Shown one piece after another: positions 8,001 to 15,619 of a DNA stretch of 64,000 nucleotides. Positions within the stretch are counted from its first letter, which is position 1. Each line of letters begins with the position of its first letter. The translations under genes were made by a program, and so were the position numbers. Where the stretch lies: assembly GCA_028285085.1 (NCBI GenBank), contig JANQQI010000132.1, forward strand, positions 83,993-147,992, read 5' to 3'. The notes below the pieces were generated by a model. It was given only the letters and a program-made list of their open reading frames with translations, did no database searches and was not told where the DNA came from. Source of the stretch: Saprospiraceae bacterium (GTDB lineage: Bacteria > Bacteroidota > Bacteroidia > Chitinophagales > Saprospiraceae).

Positions 8001-10827
8001 ACAAGAGTGGTCGTTAAAAGAAGAAAAGCTTTTAAGGCTATATGTTGGCCATCGTTCTTCTATAAATAGCGTAAAATATAATGAAGAAGGCACAAAAATA
8101 ATCTCTGGCTCAAAAGATGGTGTTATAAAAGTATGGTCCACGAGAGATGGAAAATGCCTTCAAACATTCCATGCAGAGAAAGTGCATATGTGGAGGGCAT
8201 ATGATGTGGACTTTAGTAAAGATGGGCGAAAAGTCGTTGCAGCTTCTGGATTGAATATCGAACAATGGTTAATTAAAACAGGGGAGCGGCAAAATTTAAT
8301 AAAAGGTTATTACGAAGTAATCACCCATAGTGTTTTTAATAATGATAATTCAAACATACTTTTTGCACATTATAATGGAACGATTAAGCAATGGAATTTT
8401 GAACAACAAAAATGTGTAAACACAATATTTGGTAAAGATAAAGAACTAATTTACTTCAATACTTTAGAATTTGATCATGTACTTTTAAGGGTTTATATGG
8501 ATGGTGAAGTCAACTTTCTGGACTGTTCAATGAGAATTGGAGAGATAGGAAGAGATAGAAGTATTTTTTTAGGAAATGGAACACATTTTTCTAGCGCAGT
8601 TGTGAATGCGAAGTCCAAAAAAATACTCTTTAAAGGATCTAAACGTAATATCTTAAAGGAATATTCATTAAAAACAGGTGAGTTATTGAATTCATTCCAT
8701 TGCGAAGATGATATTAAAGGGTTTAGATATTCACATGATGGAGCAAAGGTATATTCTTCTGATCTGGTAGAAGGTGTACTTCAATGGGACTGTAAATACA
8801 AAGACAAAAAAGTGGTTATACCTACAAGGAAGTATGATGATTTAATAATTCACCCTAAAAAAGAACAATTATGGATTTTAAATAATAATAAGCTTGAAAT
8901 ATGGGATATGCAATCTTGGAAAAGAATCCCATTTAAATTTGATGAAAAGGTTGACGCATTAGCATTCCATCCTTTTGAAAATAAATTTATTACTTCTTCC
9001 GAATGGAAGAAAAAAACTAAAGGAAATAGTTGGTTTAGCACATCACCTAATTCAGTGATTAAGGAGTGGTCACTAGAAAATGGTTTATGTAGCCAACTTA
9101 TTAAAATTTACACTGGAAGTTACTATAACCCAACTATTACTTACTCATTGGACGGAAAACGAATTCTGAGACATGATACTTATTCACGTACTGCTACCCT
9201 TTGCTCAAAAGAGGGAGGTAATGTGGAGTTTAATAATTATATCGGTATGTTAATTCATGGTTGCAATTTTATTCCAGTCAATGAGCAAAGCAACAATGAT
9301 GAAGAGGAAAAGGACGAAATGATTGAATATGGGGCAATATTTAACTATGGAAATGAAGTGAATTGGAAAAATTTGATTCAATTTTCAAAAAAAGAAATAG
9401 TAGACTTTAAGTCGAAAACAGAACAAGAATACCAAAAGTTAATTGAACAAGGAAAACAGCATTTTCAAAAAAGAAATTATCTAGCTGCGAAAGATAAATT
9501 TGAAAGAGTTTTTATTTTGAATCCTGCAGATGAGAGAAATTTAGAGTATTTAAGCAGAAGTGTTATTAACCATGTTGAGATATCGTGGTTTAAATTTGCA
9601 AGGACAGAAGTAGGATCTTTTTTGATATGGTCGGCTTTTTCAATTCTTTATTTATTTTCAAAAGAAAAAGATAAGCATTTCAAGGTAGGAATGAAGGAAA
9701 TCAGGGACGGGGTAATGTCTATGGAGTTAAGGAGTAAATCTAAAGGGGAAGGAGTGTTTAAAGTTTTCGCTGATTGTTCAAATGATGTTTTTGGGTTGTT
9801 TTTAGAAAAAATTGGAGATACTTATTTAGAAAAATTTGATTTTCAAAAATATTTTAATTCTGTAAGATATTTAAGGGAAGCAAAAGAATACTATCAATTT
9901 GCCAATACATATTTTCTAGTAAGTCAGCGTTCTTGCCAAGAAAAAATAAAACTTGTTAATAGCCAGCAGTTAAAATTAATTGAGGCTAATATGTCAAAAT
10001 TTTGGAAGACACTTTTTTTCTTTTCTTCTTTCTGTCTCATCCTTTCTTTATTTTACTTCTTCGTCAGTCTTGAGCTAACTTTTTGGAGTACAATTATTTT
10101 AATTCCTTCGCTAACGTTTTTAATTATTAAAACCCCTTCTGACTACTTTGAATTAAATTGGAATTGGGCTAATCGAATGATAAGTAATACACTAAAAACT
10201 AAAAATGCTATTTCTGCTGAACTATCAATGAGCCTTCTTGAAGATATAGCAAATCACCTAGATAAAGAAAGAGCTGAAGCTTTTTATTGGAAATTAGGTG
10301 ATCAAATGATGCTTGATCGCGAATATGTAAAAGCAAATAAATTTTATAGGCAGTCTGAATCGTATTTTGACAAATGGAAAACAAGGAAAATCAAATGCTC
10401 TTATCGAATGTTCGAAATAGAGAGTGCTTTCAATAATATCTTATCTGGCTTAGTGAGTCCTATTTGTATACCTTTTCTTCTAGGTTTATCTTTGATTGTT
10501 TTTCACTTCTGGGGTATAGAAATAAGTTTCCAATACATAGACAAAAATGACATAATTCCAATTGGAAAATCTTTGTTGAGTACACTTATATATGGAATAG
10601 GCATTATCAGTTTAATATCAATTCCTATATCAATTCTATCCTTAATTATTATTTTCATTTCAACCTTAGGTAGCCGTACTTTAAGGAAAATAATAATAAA
10701 AAGAAAAAATGTAGTTTTTTCATTATTATGTACTATAGTTTTATTTTGTATTCCTTTTTGGCATTTTTTCGGTACTCATGCAATTGATTTTTGTAATCAA
10801 ATCCGACTTTTTATATTTCAAGATTGA
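5053..10827 (+). CDS. CHAT - NACHT - pentapeptide - WD40 - TPR - transmembrane NLR-like protein
   Basis: Giant single-gene STAND protein of about 1924 aa (residue numbers here count from the GTG one codon upstream of the chosen ATG). Residues 1-200 form a CHAT caspase-like protease with the catalytic His73 (FHFGGHS) and Cys109 (FLNGCS). About 280-460 is a NACHT NTPase: Walker A GEGGMGKT (288-295), Walker B ILLFLDGFNEL (Asp381), and the VTSRYD sensor (411-416). A helical region ends in the characteristic HQHFRDFFSARYI near 626-640. A short pentapeptide-like run (GDLAGINLSNLYLKNINF) near 730-750 precedes about 14 WD40-like blades (about 785-1410), enough for two seven-bladed propellers. TPR-like helices (about 1455-1500) and four or five transmembrane helices (about 1650-1693, 1797-1825, 1841-1872, 1887-1911) follow. 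By family knowledge, the WD40 part senses a trigger, NACHT oligomerises and CHAT cleaves a target. The C-terminal membrane anchor is unusual. ATG 5053 is preferred over the adjacent GTG 5050. Confidence 0.92.
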   Translation: MSRPVFLFFFANDEEHNLSLGQESDQIEKALQKREDAQELIFNLTPNATLDIIWHKINRFQNQIAIFHFGGHSNNQTLKLVETSLKGKSLAAVLGLEQNLQLVFLNGCSNSEQVALLFEKGIPAVIATSAPINDHRAIQLATEFYTALSIGRTIKDAFTVAAAHVNNEEKEVLVEIRGLRDERQNKEFEWGLYVNKKEALNWKITDAPNLISKELKETLLKNSKEYFDKLMKGRFLHLKISDLIRTELKTDFIDIEVQIKDSKEALPLTKMLQELWKRDSPHTVLLGEGGMGKTVSVIRLWQHFLQKKEPNTPIPIFISLNEYNSKDKKDSEDFIKKTIAKNYLLKSKLSLAEEKQIFQSPLRKQNDLKEYLPSILLFLDGFNELKTENDQLLLELKALSEASNGIQFVVTSRYDIGTFSWAHSFHKTKLIPLSREKIKQYLSKISKKRNTQILYPDNDQLVKLFANPMMLTIYADTSEYLKKYADDIRFDFKNQITSYSELMWNFIEVQVVKHFVKAEPNEQEGVRYIFLLRHLLSYLGWRMEKMEHYDFSDEELERILIAACQKFYDPDFILTYPIFRKYFRTLDLGQKRDFIEEGERVEKLKEYLCNELMLMVQEGENYRFLHQHFRDFFSARYILQEVKQALKTGKIPQLLKKRVIPKEVQRIMGEIEGEHYNKPLFSETEEKWSTDHYEETILSSMLERFRGEFDEEKIGLSIWNIIHVWNLVRGDLAGINLSNLYLKNINFNHKKFYKKFNTHYLSTNFSNSVLSTNQFFHQGSTGSLIQLIAFSPDGSNVASGAEDIKIWDLDTGNCLKTFKIDGGVSSMCYSNDGLRILSGSKKGSVQEWSIETEKKLFNKIHQYDKRVVSVCYNPNGEKLLSCAYQTIKEWDIKSGKHINTIKEEYSDKKFKSATYHPVENHIVGLFSKYYEVIVWDCETNDKIRWINTNFSGSSIDKNSLVCSPDGEKVIFGEPKKYERGCNIQEWSLKEEKLLRLYVGHRSSINSVKYNEEGTKIISGSKDGVIKVWSTRDGKCLQTFHAEKVHMWRAYDVDFSKDGRKVVAASGLNIEQWLIKTGERQNLIKGYYEVITHSVFNNDNSNILFAHYNGTIKQWNFEQQKCVNTIFGKDKELIYFNTLEFDHVLLRVYMDGEVNFLDCSMRIGEIGRDRSIFLGNGTHFSSAVVNAKSKKILFKGSKRNILKEYSLKTGELLNSFHCEDDIKGFRYSHDGAKVYSSDLVEGVLQWDCKYKDKKVVIPTRKYDDLIIHPKKEQLWILNNNKLEIWDMQSWKRIPFKFDEKVDALAFHPFENKFITSSEWKKKTKGNSWFSTSPNSVIKEWSLENGLCSQLIKIYTGSYYNPTITYSLDGKRILRHDTYSRTATLCSKEGGNVEFNNYIGMLIHGCNFIPVNEQSNNDEEEKDEMIEYGAIFNYGNEVNWKNLIQFSKKEIVDFKSKTEQEYQKLIEQGKQHFQKRNYLAAKDKFERVFILNPADERNLEYLSRSVINHVEISWFKFARTEVGSFLIWSAFSILYLFSKEKDKHFKVGMKEIRDGVMSMELRSKSKGEGVFKVFADCSNDVFGLFLEKIGDTYLEKFDFQKYFNSVRYLREAKEYYQFANTYFLVSQRSCQEKIKLVNSQQLKLIEANMSKFWKTLFFFSSFCLILSLFYFFVSLELTFWSTIILIPSLTFLIIKTPSDYFELNWNWANRMISNTLKTKNAISAELSMSLLEDIANHLDKERAEAFYWKLGDQMMLDREYVKANKFYRQSESYFDKWKTRKIKCSYRMFEIESAFNNILSGLVSPICIPFLLGLSLIVFHFWGIEISFQYIDKNDIIPIGKSLLSTLIYGIGIISLISIPISILSLIIIFISTLGSRTLRKIIIKRKNVVFSLLCTIVLFCIPFWHFFGTHAIDFCNQIRLFIFQD

Positions 10828-10908
10828 TTTAATATAAGAAGTTTAATATCCTTTCAAGATTGTATATTCCACTTTTGCATTCTAAAAGTAAATGTTTTGC
10901 GGAGTCTT

Positions 10909-12465
10909 TCACCCCGCCCACCCCTCTCTATCCAAGCTCCGATACTGTATCGCCTCCGCGATGTGCTCAATCTTAATTTCGGCACTACCGCTTAAGTCCG
11001 CAGCGGTGCGCGCCACTTTGAGGATGCGATCGTAGGCGCGCGCCGAAAGTCGTAGTTTCTCCATCGCTTTTTTGAGCAGGAGAATCCCGGCTTGGTTGAG
11101 CGTGCATACTTCGCGGACCATCCGGCTCGGCATCTGGGCATTACAATAGATGCCCTGCAAATCTTTGAAACGCTCGGCTTGCATCTCGCGAGCCTTGACA
11201 ACGCGCTCGGCGATCTCGGCACTGCTGACCTGCGGTCGCTCGAAGCTGGATAATTCATCCAGCGAGACGGGTGTCACTTCGACGTGTAGGTCGATCCGAT
11301 CGAGGAGGGGGCCGGAGATTTTATTGAGATAGCGCTGCACCACGCCGGGGCCACACACGCAGTCCTTTTCGGGATGGTTGTAGTAGCCGCAGGGGCAGGG
11401 ATTCATCGACGCGATGAGCATAAAATTGGCAGGGTAGTCCACCGTGACTCTGGCGCGTGAGATCGTCACGCGGCGCTGCTCCATCGGCTGGCGCAAGACC
11501 TCCAGCACCGCTCGCTTGAATTCCGGTAACTCATCTAGAAAGAGTACCCCGTTGTGCGCCAACGAAATCTCTCCCGGTTGTGGATTAGAGCCTCCGCCGA
11601 CCAAGGCGACATCGCTTACCGTGTGATGAGGGGCTCGGAACGGACGCGTCGCCATCAGGGATGCATCGCTGGGCAACGCTCCCGACACTGAGTAAATCTT
11701 GGTCGTTTCGAGGGCTTCGCGTAAATTCAATGGTGGTAGAATGGTGGGTAAACGGCGAGCTAGCATCGTTTTTCCCGCGCCGGGCGGGCCGATGAGAATG
11801 ACATTGTGGCCGCCCGCCGCTGCGATTTCCAGCGCGCGTTTGATATTTTCTTGGCCTTTCACATCCGAAAAGTCGTAATCGTATTGATTTTGCTCGTAGT
11901 AGAAAATCTCGCGCGTATCAACAGCCGTGGCTTGCAGATTAGATTGGCCATCGAAAAAATCTACGGCTTCGCGAAGATTCTCGATGCCGTAAACCTCTAG
12001 GTCATTCACAATCGCCGCTTCGCGCGCATTGGCTTTGGGCAAGATCAATCCTTTGTAGCCTTCTTTGCGAGCTTGGATAGCAATCGGCAATGCCCCTTTG
12101 ATCGGGCGTAGCCCGCCATCAAGTGATAGCTCTCCCATCATTAGGTACTGGCCGATTTGTTCGGACGCTATCTGTTGGGTAGCGGCCAGCAATCCCAATG
12201 CAATTGGTAAATCATAGGCCGAGCCTTCTTTGCGAATATCGGCAGGGGCGAGGTTAACGACAAGCTTCATCCGTGGTACCCGTAGCCCTATATTTTTAAT
12301 CGCCGCTTCGATGCGCTGGAAGCCTTCCCGAACGGCGTTATCGGGTAGCCCCACCAAAAAGTAATAATTCTTTCCGGCAGCTACGGTGCCTCCGGCATTC
12401 ACTTCAATAGTAATCGTACGGGCGTCTACCCCCTGTACTGCACTTGCAAACGTTTTGATCAACAT
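10909..12465 (-). CDS. comM: YifB/ComM family Mg-chelatase-like AAA+ ATPase
   Basis: A full-length 518-aa ComM homologue. ComM is a hexameric branch-migration helicase that supports integration of incoming DNA during natural transformation. The N-terminal ChlI-like domain (about 20-145) is followed by an AAA+ module with Walker A ILIGPPGAGKTML (about 222-234), Walker B GVLFLDELPEF, and the SMNPCPCGYYNHPEKDC cysteine loop. The C-terminal Mg-chelatase helical domain ends with the RSLDREGW motif. The gene ends 81 bp from the end of the convergent CHAT-NACHT gene, and a decayed piece of a second comM lies on the other side of that gene. comM is a known chromosomal hotspot for island insertion in other bacteria. 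The gene is GC-richer than the island beside it. Start at ATG 12465. Confidence 0.93.
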   Translation of the reverse strand: MLIKTFASAVQGVDARTITIEVNAGGTVAAGKNYYFLVGLPDNAVREGFQRIEAAIKNIGLRVPRMKLVVNLAPADIRKEGSAYDLPIALGLLAATQQIASEQIGQYLMMGELSLDGGLRPIKGALPIAIQARKEGYKGLILPKANAREAAIVNDLEVYGIENLREAVDFFDGQSNLQATAVDTREIFYYEQNQYDYDFSDVKGQENIKRALEIAAAGGHNVILIGPPGAGKTMLARRLPTILPPLNLREALETTKIYSVSGALPSDASLMATRPFRAPHHTVSDVALVGGGSNPQPGEISLAHNGVLFLDELPEFKRAVLEVLRQPMEQRRVTISRARVTVDYPANFMLIASMNPCPCGYYNHPEKDCVCGPGVVQRYLNKISGPLLDRIDLHVEVTPVSLDELSSFERPQVSSAEIAERVVKAREMQAERFKDLQGIYCNAQMPSRMVREVCTLNQAGILLLKKAMEKLRLSARAYDRILKVARTAADLSGSAEIKIEHIAEAIQYRSLDREGWAG

Positions 12466-12649
12466 GTTTCTTTATCTCAATTTTTAGAAAAGACGACGAC
12501 ACGCGTACATCTTCTCTATCTATAGATTCCGGAGAAGGCCAAATTCCATAAATTCACCCAACTTTTTTTGAAAAAAAGTGAAAAAACAGTGTTTTTACGA
12601 CAAAAAGATGGAGCCGGCGCCCAAAAACGGGGTTGCAAACACAAAAATT

Positions 12650-12680
12650 GGGGCTACCTCACGCTATGAGAAGTAGCCCC
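12650..12680 (-). terminator. Intrinsic terminator of the T9SS protein gene
   Basis: An 8-bp perfect stem, GGGGCTAC (12650-12657) with GTAGCCCC (12673-12680). On the minus strand it is followed directly by AATTTTTG. It lies 27 bp after the stop of the minus-strand gene that ends at 12707. Confidence 0.75.
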
Positions 12681-12706
12681 TATGTTGATCTATCATCTAT
12701 GATGTC

Positions 12707-13480
12707 CTAGTGCTGTATAACTAATTTAATCGGATTCAACTGTTGTTCCGCTCCGCTTAGATTGATCAGATATATCCCGGCACTCAAATCAATAGCATTG
12801 AACTCATGACGGTATTGACCATGAGGTAAGTGTCCTAAATATTCCGAAGATACAAGCTGACCGCTCATATTCATGATTTGCATGGTGGCAGAAGACATCG
12901 GCTGATCTAATTCAAAACGCAGATCAAATCGATCATTTGCCGGATTAGGAATGATTTCCAATAAGCGGCTTTCACCAATGCTATGATCGTGCTCTTCTTC
13001 GGTAAATGCTGAGGCAACACCTGGCTCTTTGGTAAACGGATTGTGGCAGGCATTACAGCCATATTTGATTTTTACGTACACTGATGGAAAGTAAAAGCCT
13101 TCACAGCCAGGATGATCTGGGTCAGGTTCAGGTGTCTCGCTACCATTGCGGTGGGAATGAAAATAGAGTTCACATACCTTATCACCAGAACAATCAATGA
13201 CACACTCTGCTCTTTCACCGATTTCTTCAACCAAATGTTGGTTTTCGTATTGATCAATCGCTTCGTCCAAGGTTAATCCTGGATCAGCACAAAAAGCATC
13301 GGCCCGAAAACTTAGAAAGCCCGTTTCATCACATTTCTTTTTCTTCTTGGTCAGCAACAAATCAGCATCTTCGCCGTCAACGTAAGGCTCCTCATCTTGA
13401 GCATAAGTAGTCGTGATAAAAACAGAACAGAGTAGTAGAATAAACAATGTACGTAATGGGTAAAATTGAATAGATTTCAT
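12707..13480 (-). CDS. Secreted T9SS type A sorting-domain protein with a CXXCH motif
   Basis: The ATG at 13480 is chosen because it opens a clear signal peptide (MKSIQFYPLRTLFILLLCSV, cleavage after YAQ); an upstream start at 13582 would bury it. The mature part is Cys-rich, with a pair around ECVIDCSGDKVC, and contains CNACH, which matches the CXXCH signature of covalently bound c-type haem. No other cytochrome c feature, such as a distal Met motif, is obvious, so this may be coincidental. The last 80 residues (IIPNPANDRFDL to KLVIQH) are a typical type A T9SS C-terminal domain, so the product should be exported through the outer membrane. No domain with a known function is recognised in the middle. 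It is a single-gene unit with its own terminator downstream. Confidence 0.8.
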   Translation of the reverse strand: MKSIQFYPLRTLFILLLCSVFITTTYAQDEEPYVDGEDADLLLTKKKKKCDETGFLSFRADAFCADPGLTLDEAIDQYENQHLVEEIGERAECVIDCSGDKVCELYFHSHRNGSETPEPDPDHPGCEGFYFPSVYVKIKYGCNACHNPFTKEPGVASAFTEEEHDHSIGESRLLEIIPNPANDRFDLRFELDQPMSSATMQIMNMSGQLVSSEYLGHLPHGQYRHEFNAIDLSAGIYLINLSGAEQQLNPIKLVIQH

Positions 13481-13720
13481 GATACATGTGGTTTTGAAGT
13501 GGTTAAAAAATGACATGACTAGGGCTGGATTTGACATAGCAGAATGCTTAGCCAAAACAACACCATGGGTCATTTCAGTCATGAATTACAATTGAATAAG
13601 AGATACGTACTGATCAGTAAGGTATCAGGAATAATGAGAGGAGAGGAAAATGTCTTTTGTGGAAGATGAATGGGTTGAAAGGTGCCTAATCAAGGCCTTT
13701 TTAAAAGTATAAAAAATAAT

Positions 13721-14179
13721 CTATACTTCCAAATCCAATGGTAGCTCTTGGGGAGAACGAAAAGCCTTCGCCATATTAATCACAAAGAGAATCATAAGCA
13801 CCAGAAATCCAATAAGTCCTCCTACGGTTGGCCATATCATCCAACTTAACAGAAGTGTAAAAAACAATGTCAATACAAAATGCCACACGATGAGTCGACT
13901 CCGAAACTGCGGCCGATAACGGCGCATTAGCCCATATCCCAGACTATAAATAACATACTGCAACAACAATAGAAAAAAGATAATTGGGTTGGAAAGATAC
14001 CAATATAAATAAGAATTAGGCGTCTCCCATCCCCAACCAATCGTTCGATTGAGATCCCAGCTGCCGAAGCTATTACTTACATTTAAATATATAGGTTGTA
14101 AGAAATAATACACCCCCAACAACAGAAACAACCAGGGTAAGCAACGATAGAAAAAAGGAGAAATAGAAATAGTGGTCAT
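13721..14179 (-). CDS. Small polytopic membrane protein of unknown function
   Basis: A 152-aa hydrophobic protein from the ATG at 14179. The upstream Met at 14227 adds a polar 16-residue extension that looks untranslated. Four transmembrane helices are apparent: CLPWLFLLLGVYYFL, NPIIFFLLLLQYVIYSLGYGL, LIVWHFVLTLFFTLLLSWMIW and GGLIGFLVLMILFVINMA. Between helices 1 and 2 is a Trp-rich loop (GWGWETPNSYLYWYL). The C-terminal tail is acidic. I do not recognise a family. The genes on either side are unrelated, so the context gives no hint. Its length and membrane pattern support a real gene. Confidence 0.65.
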   Translation of the reverse strand: MTTISISPFFYRCLPWLFLLLGVYYFLQPIYLNVSNSFGSWDLNRTIGWGWETPNSYLYWYLSNPIIFFLLLLQYVIYSLGYGLMRRYRPQFRSRLIVWHFVLTLFFTLLLSWMIWPTVGGLIGFLVLMILFVINMAKAFRSPQELPLDLEV

Positions 14180-14320
14180 AATAGCTTTAGTACTGTATTT
14201 ATCGAAAATACATGAACTTTTTGGCAAAAAACCGGAAATAGACCGAACTTAGGCGTTAAATAAACTTTAAAGCTCGCTAATCTACCGGAAGCGGCTTAAA
14301 AATTGCTGCAATAACTTATT

Positions 14321-15607
14321 ATGAGTAAAGCGCAAATCACGATCTGGCTCTCGCTACTGTGGATGACCAGCTTGGGGGCTACGGATATTATCTTTCAGTC
14401 GCGTTCCGCGACCGCTCTCAATGGTGTAGCGCTTTTCCCGGATTCGACCTTTGAAAAAGCCTCTATGGCCAGTTTCCAGGAAGGTGAACTCTTCGAAATC
14501 CTCGGTGAATCCGTCTTACAGCACGAGGACAATGCTCAAAATCAGAAATTCAAATGGTATCAAGTGCGCTGCCGCGATGGCCGCACTGGCTGGATTTTTG
14601 GTGAGGGCCTCGCCGTTATTGTATCCGATGACTCGATTGACGAGAAATTACGTCTCTATCACAAGCGCGATATCCGATTGAATAATGGTTTTGAGAAAGC
14701 TGTGATGTGGATTGCCGGTATCGCCGGTCGGGATAATATCCATAGTCAGGATTTTCTCAATCCTACACATAAGGAGCTCTACCTAGTCATCACGAACGAT
14801 CGGGGTCGCTCTGTACATCTCAATATCAGTGGCGAAAGTGCGATGGGGCACACGATACTCCACGATTTGCGGCTCTACGACACTACTGGTGACGGTATTC
14901 CCGAAATTTTAATCCAGACGGGGAGCTTTAGCCTCAATGATCAATTCGAACATCGCAATTTTGGCATTTACAGTTTACAAGCTGGCGTCTTAACCCAGTT
15001 GCTCGAAGAATACATGTCGCTCAACTATCAGGAAGATATTCCTTCTCCGGCTTTGTTTCGGCAGATCGAAGTCGATCAGCAGATCGTCCGCATCGCCTAC
15101 GTTGATTATTTATCTTGCAGTGACTATCGACTAGCACACGATCCAAAGACGTCCAATAAACATCAAGAGCGCTGTTTGGAATATGTCACCTATACCTACC
15201 GCTGGGATGAAAAAGCGCGACGTTACCAGACGATTTACGAAGAGAGCCGCAGTGCGCTGCGCGGCGAAATTCGCACTGACCATGTGGCTTTGCGCACTGA
15301 ACCTTCGGTGGTTGGAAAGCGCTTGGGTTCATTAGCCAAGCAGACGCCAGTGGAAGTGATCAAACATTTCGAGCGCATTACTATCGTCAATGATCAAAGT
15401 AAAATCATCCCTTACCTGTATATCCGACTAGCCGACGGCACCTACGGTTATCTGTTAGCAGAGACGGTCAGCTTCCCGGATGTGGAACACGGTCATGTTT
15501 TGCGCTCTTACTATCAAAAGCAACCGCTTTCTAAGCTCGACTGGAAAACCAATCATAGCTTTCTTAAGATCGTTCCCGATCCCCGATCATCTTATTCTGG
15601 AAAATAA
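14321..15607 (+). CDS. Secreted SH3-domain protein
   Basis: A 428-aa protein starting with a signal peptide (about 1-20, SLLWMTSLGA). A bacterial SH3-like segment lies near residues 25-80 (ending RTGWIFGEGLAVI). A second, clearer one near residues 320-385 contains HVALRTEPSVVGKRLGSL and the DGTYGYLLAE closing strand. Such domains bind cell-wall peptides or act as periplasmic adaptors. The central 200 residues include an acidic loop with an Asp-rich turn (YDTTGDGIPEILIQTG) resembling an EF-hand/FG-GAP-type calcium loop. The gene is convergent with hemA, with only 12 bp between the stops. Function beyond a periplasmic or surface location is not predictable. Confidence 0.75.
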   Translation: MSKAQITIWLSLLWMTSLGATDIIFQSRSATALNGVALFPDSTFEKASMASFQEGELFEILGESVLQHEDNAQNQKFKWYQVRCRDGRTGWIFGEGLAVIVSDDSIDEKLRLYHKRDIRLNNGFEKAVMWIAGIAGRDNIHSQDFLNPTHKELYLVITNDRGRSVHLNISGESAMGHTILHDLRLYDTTGDGIPEILIQTGSFSLNDQFEHRNFGIYSLQAGVLTQLLEEYMSLNYQEDIPSPALFRQIEVDQQIVRIAYVDYLSCSDYRLAHDPKTSNKHQERCLEYVTYTYRWDEKARRYQTIYEESRSALRGEIRTDHVALRTEPSVVGKRLGSLAKQTPVEVIKHFERITIVNDQSKIIPYLYIRLADGTYGYLLAETVSFPDVEHGHVLRSYYQKQPLSKLDWKTNHSFLKIVPDPRSSYSGK

Positions 15608-15619
15608 AGGAAATAATAA

